Shown here piece after piece: positions 36,423 to 43,752 of a stretch of 64,000 nucleotides of DNA. Location: the NCBI GenBank assembly GCA_949361645.1, contig OX442433.1:4831720-4895719 (forward strand). Reading direction: 5' to 3'. Below the pieces are notes generated by a model. It was not told the origin of the DNA and searched no databases. It saw nothing but the letters and a program-made list of their open reading frames with translations. The position numbers were made by a program, and so were the translations under genes. The first letter of the stretch is position 1; the number at the start of each line of letters is the position of its first letter. The DNA is from Spongilla lacustris. Taxonomy: Eukaryota; Porifera; Demospongiae; Spongillida; Spongillidae.

Positions 36423-37947
36423 GAATACACGCTCCCCACAAACACTTACACACACACACCACAAACACCCCAATTCCACAGAACAATACATGCCCCTGAA
36501 ATGTTCAGTGTGCGCAAAGGTTGGGCATATAGGCACCGTGTATGAGGTAATGAAAGGGCACACACAGTACAAGGTATAGCAGCTGACCTTGGCTTCCTTG
36601 GACTGCAGCCATATGTTAAACAGCTGCTCATAGGCGGCAAACACCTCTCCATGGAACTGCTCTGCCATTATGTTGGCTTCACGCGCTCGCTGTTTGTCAG
36701 CAAGGAAGTCGATAATGGCCTCACAGAAACGTGCAATGGCTTGTGTTAGCACAACATGGGGGAGAAGACATGACAGTGTTGTCACACACAGTCCATTGTA
36801 CAGCAGCATACGGTACAAGTAACATGTACATGTGATGTATATGTCAATTAGCAGATATACACACAACTCACCCGCCAACATCCCCTCCCACTTACAATGA
36901 ATTATAATGATATTTGGTCCATCCCCATGATAATATAACACAACAGAGTGTACACACCTCCTCTATGGCTGGCTAACACAACTATCTAGCTTGGAAACTG
37001 CACGCTTGGTGGAGTGTAGTTTTCACTACCTATACTCCACCACTACTGCCACAGTGCCCATCCTTCCTGCAGTCCTGTCCCCAGTCACACAAAGTTGTTG
37101 AAAGGGCCCAAGTGGTGTACAATTGCATCATGTGTTGAGCTCAACCCACCATTTGCAAAGACCCACTGCATGTTGTCCAGCTTTACAGCCCCCATGAGGG
37201 GCAGAACACGACCCAACATAGGCTTCAGCAGAGGTACTATCTCCACCACTGCAAAAGAGAGTTTATAAGAAGATATCACATGGGTTGTTGGTCATTGGCA
37301 AAAAGAGATAGACCTTCTGATTTCATTTGGGGGGGGGGGGGGGGGGGGGGGGGGGGAGGTGGAAAATAGTCTATAGCAACTCTACAATGCACAGATCGCT
37401 TGTTTTGGCTATGCAGTTTTAATCACTAGCTTGCACATATATATAAATACCAAAAGCAAGCCAATGGATTTCTGAAAAAGATCATTAGGCTTTAAAACAA
37501 AATTCAGTTTAGATTTCTCCTGTACCAAGGCTACTAACATGCCACCTGGAGACCTATTGGCCAGATACTGAAACACTACAACACTCAAGAGCCAATATCA
37601 TTCGCCAGGTGGCCCAGAGTTTGCATCACAAAGTAGTGGGGCATGACTCCCGGCTGAAACTTTGTGATCGGGTCCTAGAACACCAGCTTGGCATAGCGCA
37701 GGCCTGCCAATCTGGGAACATATCCTGTACAATCAGAACAGAACTAAGCGTAATCCTTCGCACACCACACACAGCACAACTTCAGCCACACCCACCACAC
37801 AGCACAATTTCAGCCACACTCACTTGACTTGCAGTGAGCTCGGCTGAACCTAATGTCACCAGTTCATTTGCAAGGCTTTCCAGAATGTTCTGGATGTGCT
37901 CTTTTGTCACCCTCTCCAACAAAGTCAAAATTATGATTCGATGACCT
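17694..37947 (-). CDS. MROH1: MROH1 orthologue (maestro HEAT-like repeat protein 1), about 36 exons
   Basis: The minus strand carries about 36 short exons (41-189 bp), nearly all with clear AG acceptors and GT donors, that follow human MROH1 in order. Landmarks include AMAHHGYLALEGGSVMVEYI, FLYKCMGVIMRKATHKQFV, VLWPYLIEFVTPVEYTGAL and MLAGMDDKEDPEDLITMEAM, then ALRIRPCFEK. The exons total about 4.24 kb, some 1,410 codons, against about 1,640 in human. About 70 residues at the N-terminus and 100 or more at the C-terminus are not found. The protein is predicted to be a long HEAT-repeat solenoid, which matches the alpha-helical pairs seen in every exon, and its family is poorly characterised functionally. 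Exon phases agree where checked, for example 28163-28245 to 28037-28103 to 27843-27968. One early exon appears damaged (37593-37735). Confidence 0.85.
20067..24237 (-). CDS. MROH1: MROH1 exons, fourth block
   Basis: Exons in transcript order: 24161-24237 (EYIRQEPVNVPIATETRTLA), 23753-23867 (RLTDAEQFDVIKVTTDSILP), 22633-22746, 22388-22495 (EPWILSDDGLERERALVCVL), 21203-21344 (FIPRCSDPVMNIRQTSIECI), 20272-20372 and 20067-20219 (KLPSENLWSLVTVLLEGLLD). The donor of the 22388-22495 exon lies 5 bp from the end of a 28-bp minisatellite. Confidence 0.82.
21380..21592. repeat. Tandem repeat of a CACCACACATGTACCACCTCAT-type unit
   Basis: About eight diverged copies of a 20-22 bp unit lie in an MROH1 intron. 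The histidine/threonine ORFs through it (21328-21639, 21413-21694) are artefacts. Confidence 0.8.
21996..22383. repeat. 28-bp minisatellite, about 14 copies, next to an MROH1 splice donor
   Basis: The unit is ACTAGCTGTGGTGATATGGG plus AGCTATAG, with only G/C variants at one position (GTGGTG or GTGCTG), so the array is young or homogenised. It ends at 22383. The exon at 22388-22495 has its minus-strand GT donor at 22386-22387. Confidence 0.95.
22828..22849. repeat. (CA)n microsatellite
   Basis: A perfect CA dinucleotide run follows a short C run, within an MROH1 intron. Confidence 0.9.
24353..24376. repeat. 24-base poly(C) tract
   Basis: An uninterrupted C run in the MROH1 intron, upstream of the hAT insertion. 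Confidence 0.95.
24968..27474 (+). pseudogene. hAT transposase, broken
   Basis: The N-terminal frame (from 24968) has a BED-like zinc-binding pattern (C..C then H...H: GTTYCKTTGPANLRYHLKNA). Coding then shifts near 25370 (PPGFKESDLTTAIIEYDNKL) and again near 25690, giving the long helical region to 26293. There an in-frame TAA interrupts, and the frame resumes with EFLVMRQWKKWQKFADIVGL. It is interrupted by the nested element at 26522 and resumes after 27165 with the hAT dimerisation domain (AFNLKAYWESIG, then SCCAASEAGVERFFSTEG). The end (QYVREFPMDVQDVEFDE) is at 27474. Two frameshifts, one stop and one insertion make it inactive. Confidence 0.85.
26526..27161. mobile_element. Nested TTAA-flanked element inside the hAT transposase
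   Basis: TCATAGATTGTCC at 26526-26538 is inverted as GGTCAATCTATGA at 27149-27161 (12 of 13 bases), and both ends are bounded by TTAA (26522-26525 and 27162-27165). Subterminal copies of GTTAAACCGGTTTAAC, itself a palindrome, occur twice on the left and in a diverged form on the right. It has no transposase. Its TTAA target points to piggyBac-like mobilisation. Confidence 0.85.
27843..30798 (-). CDS. MROH1: MROH1 exons, third block
   Basis: Exons in transcript order: 30743-30798 (EQNEKGTWDQKLWEDRILK), 29617-29753 (MLDDVNKEEWLLEFGNVFGN), 28776-28895 (FLYKCMGVIMRKATHKQFVQ), 28594-28719 (HIDTVLTKLELVIKDEINKK), 28163-28245 (DADIERLKATVLLCYGYVC), 28037-28103 and 27843-27968. FLYKCMGV aligns with human FLYKCIGT, and LLCYGYV with LILCYGHV. 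The next exon is 3.6 kb away, across an intron invaded by a hAT element. Confidence 0.85.
29806..29902. repeat. 20-bp tandem repeat
   Basis: About five copies of CAGGGTACACACAGAAGTAC lie in an MROH1 intron. It creates an artefactual cysteine/valine/tryptophan ORF on the minus strand. Confidence 0.9.
31197..35353 (-). CDS. MROH1: MROH1 exons, second block
   Basis: Exons in transcript order: 35261-35353, 35111-35189 (SVKDHNESLRCFAAA), 33450-33563 (ATQEKVRVPTLDIIKHLVNS), 33093-33166, 32642-32764 (AMAHHGYL motif), 32431-32535, 32027-32171 (VLWPYLIEFVTPVEYTGALG), 31679-31719 (a 41-bp micro-exon, LPKPNDLLARLF) and 31197-31338 (GFPHNGRDRGEHVLSCMQAL). Every border has AG upstream and GT downstream on the minus strand. 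The introns hold tandem repeats at 32777-32950 and 33590-33790. Confidence 0.85.
32777..32950. repeat. 38-bp tandem repeat
   Basis: About 4.5 copies of CCAGTATCAGCATATGTGCA followed by CAACACACACAATATGAA, in the intron just upstream (minus strand) of the exon ending at 32764. Confidence 0.9.
33590..33795. repeat. 28-bp tandem repeat, partly degenerate
   Basis: Units of CATCATGACAGCATATAACA plus GCACATGA, with shortened copies at the right, lie in an MROH1 intron. Confidence 0.88.
33800..35110. other. MROH1 intron sequence with unassigned ORFs
   Basis: The plus-strand ORFs at 33832-34083 and 34554-34844 overlap nothing I recognise, and the C run at 34662-34672 inflates the second. I see no transposon ends. 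It is possibly old repeat sequence. Confidence 0.35.
36166..37947 (-). CDS. MROH1: MROH1 exons, N-terminal block
   Basis: Exons in transcript order: 37824-37947 (GHRIIILTLLERVTKEHIQN); a problem exon around 37593-37735; 37150-37248 (VVEIVPLLKPMLGRVLPLMG); 36588-36739 (ends EQLFNIWLQSKEAK, matching human VLFHQWLQSREAK); 36166-36306 (DQLPKLIPGVVQLFKKHSEQ). The upstream edge at 37947 is a normal acceptor, so at least one further 5' exon with the start codon should exist. I cannot find it between 37947 and the transposons from 38070 onward. Confidence 0.8.
36387..36419. repeat. (CA)n microsatellite
   Basis: About 16 CA units between two MROH1 exons. It generates a valine/cysteine run in the minus-strand ORF. 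Confidence 0.92.
37329..37356. repeat. 28-base poly(G) tract
   Basis: An uninterrupted G run in the intron between the MROH1 exon at 37150-37248 and the problem exon at 37593-37735. Confidence 0.95.
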
Positions 37948-38069
37948 CTGGGAAGCTAGGGAGGGAAAACGATAAACGACATGTATTTCCATTTGAGAAT
38001 AAACGTTTTATCTACATGTATCATTCTGTTACTTTAAAAAATAACATTATTCCACTTATACCAGCTCTT

Positions 38070-38737
38070 TAGGGTTTGCATCCGGATAGTGATTAAATGA
38101 CGGATATTACGGATTCCGCCTTGTTTTTCATCAATCCGTTATCCGTTATCCGGCCTGGTCCAAATCCGGATTGATACGGATATTTTGCGTAATGGAATCC
38201 GATTGGTTCGACTCAAATCAGCTGAAGTTTGTAACTTTTGTTTTATACTGTTTAATCCTTATAGGGTTGTATGTAGTGTTTGCACTGCAGTCTCTCTGGT
38301 CAGACTCAGATTGCATGAATGTACATCTATTGGTACACTACAATCAAGAATTTGGCGTGCGCGTGACGGAGTCACGGGACTGGAGCATTAATTCAGTTTT
38401 GTCACATGATTGCTGATTGGCGCCGGAGTCTATGGTGACAGAAGCAAAGAGCTTGAAACAGGTCATTTTATGTTGTCGAAGTGGGAGGAGGAAATTGAAG
38501 GAGAAGGAACTGAAAGTCTGCATGACTCTGAAAGACAGTGGCGCTTGGGCATAAAATAAATGCCGTAATTGAATTTGTTCATTGTTATCCACGCAGTCGC
38601 AGGACCACGCTCATCGTGTGCAATGTAGATGTTATGAAATCCGGATTAAAACCGGATAATCCGATACCGGAGTCCGGAATAATATCTATCGAATTTCGGT
38701 ATCTGGATAGTTAATTTACCGTCGGATGCAAACCCTA
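38070..38737. mobile_element. Non-autonomous hAT-type element with perfect ends
   Basis: TAGGGTTTGCATCCG at 38070-38084 is perfectly inverted as CGGATGCAAACCCTA at 38723-38737. The flanks are an exact 8-bp duplication, CAGCTCTT (38062-38069 and 38738-38745). Inside are many CCGGAT/ATCCGG and GATACGG motifs but no transposase. The intact ends suggest a relatively recent insertion. It lies just upstream of the first recognisable MROH1 exon. Confidence 0.9.
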
Positions 38738-38845
38738 CAGCTCTTGCTTATTCTTATACAATGCCCAAAGCAGTTATAACCACAACGTGCCAGTGAGCTA
38801 GAGGGATCATGGTTCACATGATGAGGACAATTTTTAATTTGAATC

Positions 38846-38975
38846 TAACAAAGTACGTCCACTTTTTCCCGCTCGATTCGCGCCGATGATTTTGGCAAAT
38901 GGCGTCCCGCTCAATGTATGGGGAGCATCATTGACGCGAATCGTGCGGGAAAAAGTGCACGTAGTTTGTTCAACT
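38846..38975. repeat. Imperfect palindrome of about 130 bp
   Basis: CTAACAAAGTACGTCCACTT, then TTTCCCGC and GATTCGCG, on the left face CGCGAATCG and GCGGGAAAAAGTGCACGTAG, then TTTGTT, on the right. Its right end continues into a dispersed repeat that resumes at 39810, on the far side of the hAT-like insertion. Confidence 0.65.
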
Positions 38976-38978
38976 GTA

Positions 38979-39809
38979 CAGAGGCGGATACAGGGGGGGA
39001 GTCCAGGGTGTCCGGACACCTCCCTTGGAACCATTGATGAATATAATTAGCCCACATATAAATGTACCGTATGCTTTGAAGCGATTTCGTCACCCCATAC
39101 ACCATGTACCAGTATGCATGCAATCGAACCGCTCACCAAACAGAATTTTATTTGCCTTGAATTGGAATAACGTATGATTGATAGCTTTACAATGACGTAA
39201 TATTTTGCGGCTGGAAATTATAGTCCATTGGTAAACGCGTATAGCCCGGCGATACACATAATCCAATTCATTGGCGAATAGTGCCATAGGCTACATACAT
39301 CACATAACGTTTTTAAAAGTAAGTAGGGTTGTGGACTTGGAGGGCAGACTTGATTGCAGTGCTCATCTATACATATAGGCAATTATAAATTATTTCCTAT
39401 CAGTATAGTTAGCAGCAAGTGTAGAAATATAATAGGCCAGGCCTGTTTGAGAGCACTAAATACATTGTTTTAATACATTAAAGTGCAGCATCTGCCTATT
39501 TTTAAACGATTTCGACTTCGAGATCGCTAATACCTCACCAGCTTCAGGGGCTCCGCCCCAGACCCCGGTATACGTATACATGTATATGTGTGCATGGGGA
39601 CGCATGTATATGGACATATACCGTTAAGTAATAAACTATCGGCGTGGCTAATCAATCTTTTCGATACAAACACTCCTTATGATACATCAAAAATTTTCTG
39701 AGGCGCAGCCCCATACCCGGTACCCCGAGGAAGCGTCACCTCCTGCCCCGCCCCTTCATCAATATTCATATTGGACACCCCCCTCTCCGAATTCCTCCAT
39801 CCGCCCCTG
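38979..39809. mobile_element. hAT-like element with a 6-bp target duplication
   Basis: The left end is CAGAGGCGGATACAGGGGGG and the right end, read inward, is CAGGGGCGGATGGAGG. Both have nearby GTGTCC motifs, typical of ZMYM-type hAT ends. The element is flanked by ACTGTA on both sides (38973-38978 and 39810-39815). The uninterrupted copy of the target repeat at about 56805-56945 (opposite strand) contains a single ACTGTA at this point, supporting a 6-bp rather than an 8-bp duplication. No transposase motif is seen in the 831 bp. Confidence 0.8.
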
Positions 39810-39935
39810 ACTGTATCTCCGTAACGGGTGGTACAAAAATTAACGAACAGTACAAATCAATAGGTATAGGACCTCTGTATCTACAATCCGAATTTGAAGC
39901 GATTTGATTACTTCTACCTAAAGTTATGGCGGGCT
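39810..39935. repeat. Dispersed repeat, second copy inverted at 56805-56940
   Basis: AAAATTAACGAACAG, AGGTATAGGACCT and CCGAATTTGAAG are all present in reverse complement in the 56.8 kb copy. Confidence 0.75.
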
Positions 39936-39939
39936 TGAA

Positions 39940-40250
39940 CCCGATCGGGTATCGAACATTGCAATTACTGGCGTTGAGCAAGTGCAAAAATCAAAATGTG
40001 ATTTGTCAGAGAGAAATGGCGTAGTATAATCTTTTGCAAATAGGAAGCTGATAGCGTTTAGCGTTCTGAAGATATAGCGATTCAAACAAGATGCATTTTT
40101 ATAACATTATAATGTTATAAAAGGTTGTCCCATATACATGTATTACGACTATGATTTCTTAATAAGAACAAATCAAAAGGTTGTGCACATTGATCTCAAG
40201 TTCAAGCTTAGGGCTTAATTAGTGAGTCAAGTTTCATTCTCCTTGGGTGC
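39940..40250. other. Non-coding stretch, no gene recognised
   Basis: AT-rich sequence with a short TATAACATTATAATGTTATA-type palindrome near 40100. No ORF of note. Confidence 0.4.
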
Positions 40251-41240
40251 AATTTAGTAAGATATCTACAACTTCCTGAAGATTTATGTCTTTTTCATAA
40301 TGAATATGAAGCAATGCTAAAGATGTAAGCCTCTCTTGGGCCATTGAGGCACGCATGTATGTATGGAGGCGCCTAAGTTTAGTGGCACTCTGCTCACATT
40401 CACAAGAAGTGACAGGTATGGTGCATGCATGCTATCTTGAGGAGTACTCTGATATTTGGAAAGTAAAAAAAGTGGATCACATTCCTTAAAATGGCAGCGG
40501 CTATACTGTTGATGGTCTTTTGTCTGGTGGTAGATTTTCATATCGTAACTTCCATCGAATTATTTTCTTTTCAGGATTAGTACAGAAAATAGTACAAGCT
40601 ATTCAAAACACTCCATCTAACACTTCACTGTACACCATCCAAAGGTGTTCACTCAGCCAGCTCCATTGGAAGCTACGATTCCTTCCACCATGGTAGATTC
40701 TAGGATTAACATGCGATTGTGATGGAACTGCATGGTGCTTAAGAAATGCATATTTCTCTCCTGGTAGTAGTCGCCCTATAGCTTGTGTAACTTCACTGGG
40801 AGATAAATTGTCATTTATGAGCCTTCCTATGTCCCTTTGAAGTAAGTGTGATTCGGTTTGGACATATCTATTTTGAAGGCGCTTACTATCTACATCTACA
40901 TCCACTACTTCACTTGGAGTTTGAGTGACATTCTGTCAACATTCCATGTCCCTTGATCAACATTCCGTGTCCCTTGATCGACATTCCGCGTCCCTTGATC
41001 GACATTCTGTATACCTTGATCGTCATCGGGCAATTGCATACTATACCATTGGAGTCAGTAGCTTCGCCTTCTGGCAATGTGAAAGTCACAGCAGTTTTGG
41101 TACAGTTATCAGCCATTTTCCGTTTCTTGGAAAGGAAAAAGCTGTCAAGCGATTCGCACAATTTTGCAGATTTCTTGCGTTCTCTTTCCCTATGTCCCGG
41201 AAGTCCCATGCATATCAAAACTAACAGTGTAAGCAGCAAT
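40250..41240 (-). pseudogene. Internally deleted ZMYM-type hAT transposase gene
   Basis: Read on the minus strand, the N-terminal frame (41239 to 40910) contains KKSAKLCESLDSFFLSKKRK and then a seven-residue repeat from an internal 21-bp array. A second frame (40905 to 40603) contains RSFQWSWLSEHLWMVYSEVL and DGVF, resembling the TTF-type zinc-finger region of ZMYM1-like hAT proteins. After a jump, a third frame near 40420-40265 reads PVTSCECEQSATKLRRLHTY, ASMAQERLTSLALLHIHYEK and a stop, which is the hAT C-terminal dimerisation block. Most of the catalytic region is missing. The order of pieces fits one gene that lost its middle. Confidence 0.75.
40930..41025. repeat. 21-bp tandem repeat inside the hAT gene
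   Basis: Four to five copies of ACATTCCGTGTCCCTTGATCG. Because 21 is a multiple of three, it adds seven-residue units (HGMLIKG, RGMSIKG) to the encoded protein. Confidence 0.88.
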
Positions 41241-41415
41241 GAGCAGTGCTAGCTAAGCCAAAGTGGCAATATAATAGAGACAAATGTGTGTATATATTTT
41301 GGCGACACCGTTAAATGGAGGATATGCAATTCCAATGATAAGAAAAAACATATTTTAATACCCCTAGGGGTTAAATTAGTTAAAGTGGATGATAGATGAT
41401 AAATTAATCTTGGTA

Positions 41416-41437
41416 GGGGGGGGGGGGGGGGGGGGGG
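41416..41437. repeat. 22-base poly(G) tract
   Basis: An uninterrupted G run, followed within 25 bases by a C-rich run. Confidence 0.95.
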
Positions 41438-41554
41438 ATTCTGGGAACCCAAGGGACCCCCCCCAGCCGCTTGAGTATCTTAGCATAAATAGTATAGTAG
41501 ACTATCTATGATCTTAATTACTAACACAGTTTTTATGACTGTGCATCCCCGTCA

Positions 41555-41814
41555 ATAGTCGCTCATGATGATCCATGCAGTTTGCACCCTAGCATGTTCC
41601 GAACCATGCTTTTCATGGATCACTTAGAAGCATTACATGTAAGGTTTTACCACGCTGTAATGTACTAGTTATATATGTTTATGCTGTTTACATGTAGGTG
41701 TGGGATATTCAATCCTATAGACCAATGAAAGAGCTTCCAAACCAGAACTATTGGGTGAGAGCTCTCATTATCTCAGGGAGCTTTTTATATTCGGGCTCAT
41801 ATAAAACTGTGAAG
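41555..41814 (+). pseudogene. Orphan WD40 exons resembling TRAF7
   Basis: A clean exon lies at 41698-41814: AG acceptor, GT donor, 39 codons in phase 0. It reads VWDIQSYRPMKELPNQNYWV and then RALIISGSFLYSGSYKTVK. This closely resembles the WD40 segment of TRAF7 (human has [20 protein letters not shown]). Just upstream, 41555-41644 looks like the preceding exon (AHDDP, VCTLACSE, GSLRSIT against human AHDNPVCTL and GSLKAIK), but its parts lie in different frames, so it carries indels. No other TRAF7 exons are seen. Non-LTR retrotransposon debris starts within 20 bp downstream. It is probably a decayed gene fragment, though a dispersed real gene cannot be excluded. Confidence 0.6.
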
Positions 41815-41829
41815 GTACATACATGTGCT

Positions 41830-42515
41830 TTTGTATATGCAAGGCTACACAAATGCTTGCACTTGACAAGGCTGAATTGCAGACAGCCATAAAATGGTGG
41901 CTAGGCGTTGACATGTTTGGTGGTAGTACATGTAGGTGCCCATCTTGTACAATCCAATCGTTAGATCCCTTAGGTCACCATGCCTTAACGGGTAAATATA
42001 ATGGGTATGTAGTAACCAGCTTAGCAATACCTTTTTTGAAACCTGAAACAGGCTGGTGTAGGTGGTGAAATGGAGGTAGGAGGTGGATTGGGGCATGATG
42101 AACGGTGCACTCAGCCAGACAATGTTCTAGTGCCAAATTGGGATCTGGGGAAACCTGTGGCTTTTGATCTCACTGTTGCATCACCGCTTAATCAAAGCAT
42201 CCTCAATGAAGTATGTACGACAGCAGGATCATCTGCCCTGGTTTCTGAACAGAGAAAGCATGCCTCCAATGATGTGAAGTGCTCAGAGCTAGGCTGGTCT
42301 TGCATACCAATGGCTGTTGAGACCTATGGCTGCTAGGGAGGTGAGGCTCGCTTACATTTTCTCGCCTTGCCTCACACCTGTAGTTAGACTAAACTGCAGA
42401 AAATCTCACGCCACCTCATCACTGTATGGTAGGCTCAACTTGGTCCTTGTCAGAGCAAATGCAAGGGCACTGCTATCCCGAGCATATGGCATCAGCTCTG
42501 ACATCACAGCATAAC
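41830..42515 (+). pseudogene. Non-LTR retrotransposon fragment, zinc/nuclease-like C-terminal region
   Basis: The fragment reads LDKAELQTAIKWWLGVDMFG, then CRCPSC, DPLGHHALTGKYNGYVVTS, then (from 42070) DNVLVPNWDLGKPVAFDLTV, SPLNQSILNE, CSELGWSCIPMAVETYG, and, after a frame change, YGRLNLVLVRANARALLSRA to a stop at 42512. The order CxxC, GHHALT, PADVLV-like, DLTVxSPL and ELGWxCIPxAVE is the conserved tail of a retrotransposon protein I recall from sponge genomes. Frame changes near 42065 and 42335 show decay. Confidence 0.7.
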
Positions 42516-42765
42516 TACAGTGCATAGGATGACATTCAGCAAGCCGATCAAGTTTCTGTGTGCACTCATTTATTCATTAGTAATAGGATGCATTATTTGC
42601 TACTCTGTATGTATAAAATATAAATATTATAATGAATAATAACAGCTGGGGCCATCTCTTGGTTAACACATTAACCTAAAAAATGTGAACTGTTTGGCGC
42701 TGGAGGCCTATCCTAGTTCCCCATCACAATCCCATCTTTCTCTATCCCCAATTTTGAGTTAATAG

Positions 42766-43450
42766 GTGCTCCTATTGGAGATTGAGATTTTGATTTTAGC
42801 TCTGCTTCCATCATCAAAAGAATTTCTAACGCATCAGTCCTTCTATCTCCCTTACAGAAAGTTGGGTCTATTGATCCACATGTCGCATTTACTCTGCATG
42901 CTCCGCTCATGTGCAGGTTTTTGTAAATTTGCATATGTTGCCGGAACCACACCTCTATCTATGGCAACTGCCACTTTTGAGCACTTCAATCACCTTATTC
43001 ATCAATGCTTTTCCGAGTGCACTGGTATTAACCATACACAACAATTCTGGCTTCAAGCTCAATTAAACCCTCACAGGGGAGGCCTAGGTTCTTGATCACT
43101 TTCCCGTCACTCGACAGCTGCATATATTTCATCTCTGTGCAACTCTGAATGTGCCATTCCAGATCACTCACATCTAATGTCATCAATTGACTCATTCAAT
43201 CTGTCTGTCATGTCCTCTGACACCATATCCATTGAATTTTGCTTGCTCAAAAAACCCTCACAACACAGCCTCTCTGACAAGCTGGAGACCTTCTCTTTTT
43301 CACAATTGTTTTATTCCATGTCATGCTCTCATAGGGCAAGACTGCTTTCGGTATCCTCTCCCCATGCAGCTGCATGGTTAACAGTGACATCACCAGTTTG
43401 TCTGCATGGGCCTTCAACTAGACCCCAATGAGCTGCATAAGATGGTGGCT
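42766..43450 (+). pseudogene. Non-LTR retrotransposon fragment, post-RT region
   Basis: The segment reads FCKFAYVAGTTPLSMATATF, FNHLIHQCFSECTGINHTQQ and FWLQAQLNPHRGGLGS. An in-frame TGA at 43096 is followed by SRHSTAAYISSLCNSECAIP, DKLETFSFSQLFYS and SPHAAAWLTVTSPVCL. In an intact element this region would precede the one found at 41830-42515. Here it follows, so the two are separate insertions or a rearranged copy. Confidence 0.65.
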
Positions 43451-43752
43451 TGAGCCCTTATGGTATTACCAATGTTTCCTCTCCATCATGTGCTTTGTGC
43501 CCTGAAAAAGCACTACATGTAGAGTCTTTATGCCGTCACAGTATCTAATTAGGTACTTTATTAAATTGCGTTTGCGTAGGCGGAAACTGGTGATCTAAAT
43601 TTCGTCGACAATTGTGACCGTATTTAAATTTACTTTAGGATTTCTCTACGAGTGCTTAAGAAGACGCGCGCTTTGTAAAGTTGTTCGCAAGGTATTTAGG
43701 ACTTTATTGCTAGAATACAGAACAAAAGGGGTTGCCCGATACACTAGTGGTA

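Noticed and set aside
36279..36941. 220-codon minus-strand ORF taken as a single gene
   Set aside because: Only 36588-36739 is coding (an MROH1 exon). The rest is intron, including a (CA)n tract read as valine/cysteine.
39940..39990. tRNA-like look (GGTATCGAAC near a short stem)
   Set aside because: No cloverleaf can be drawn, and the A-box is absent.
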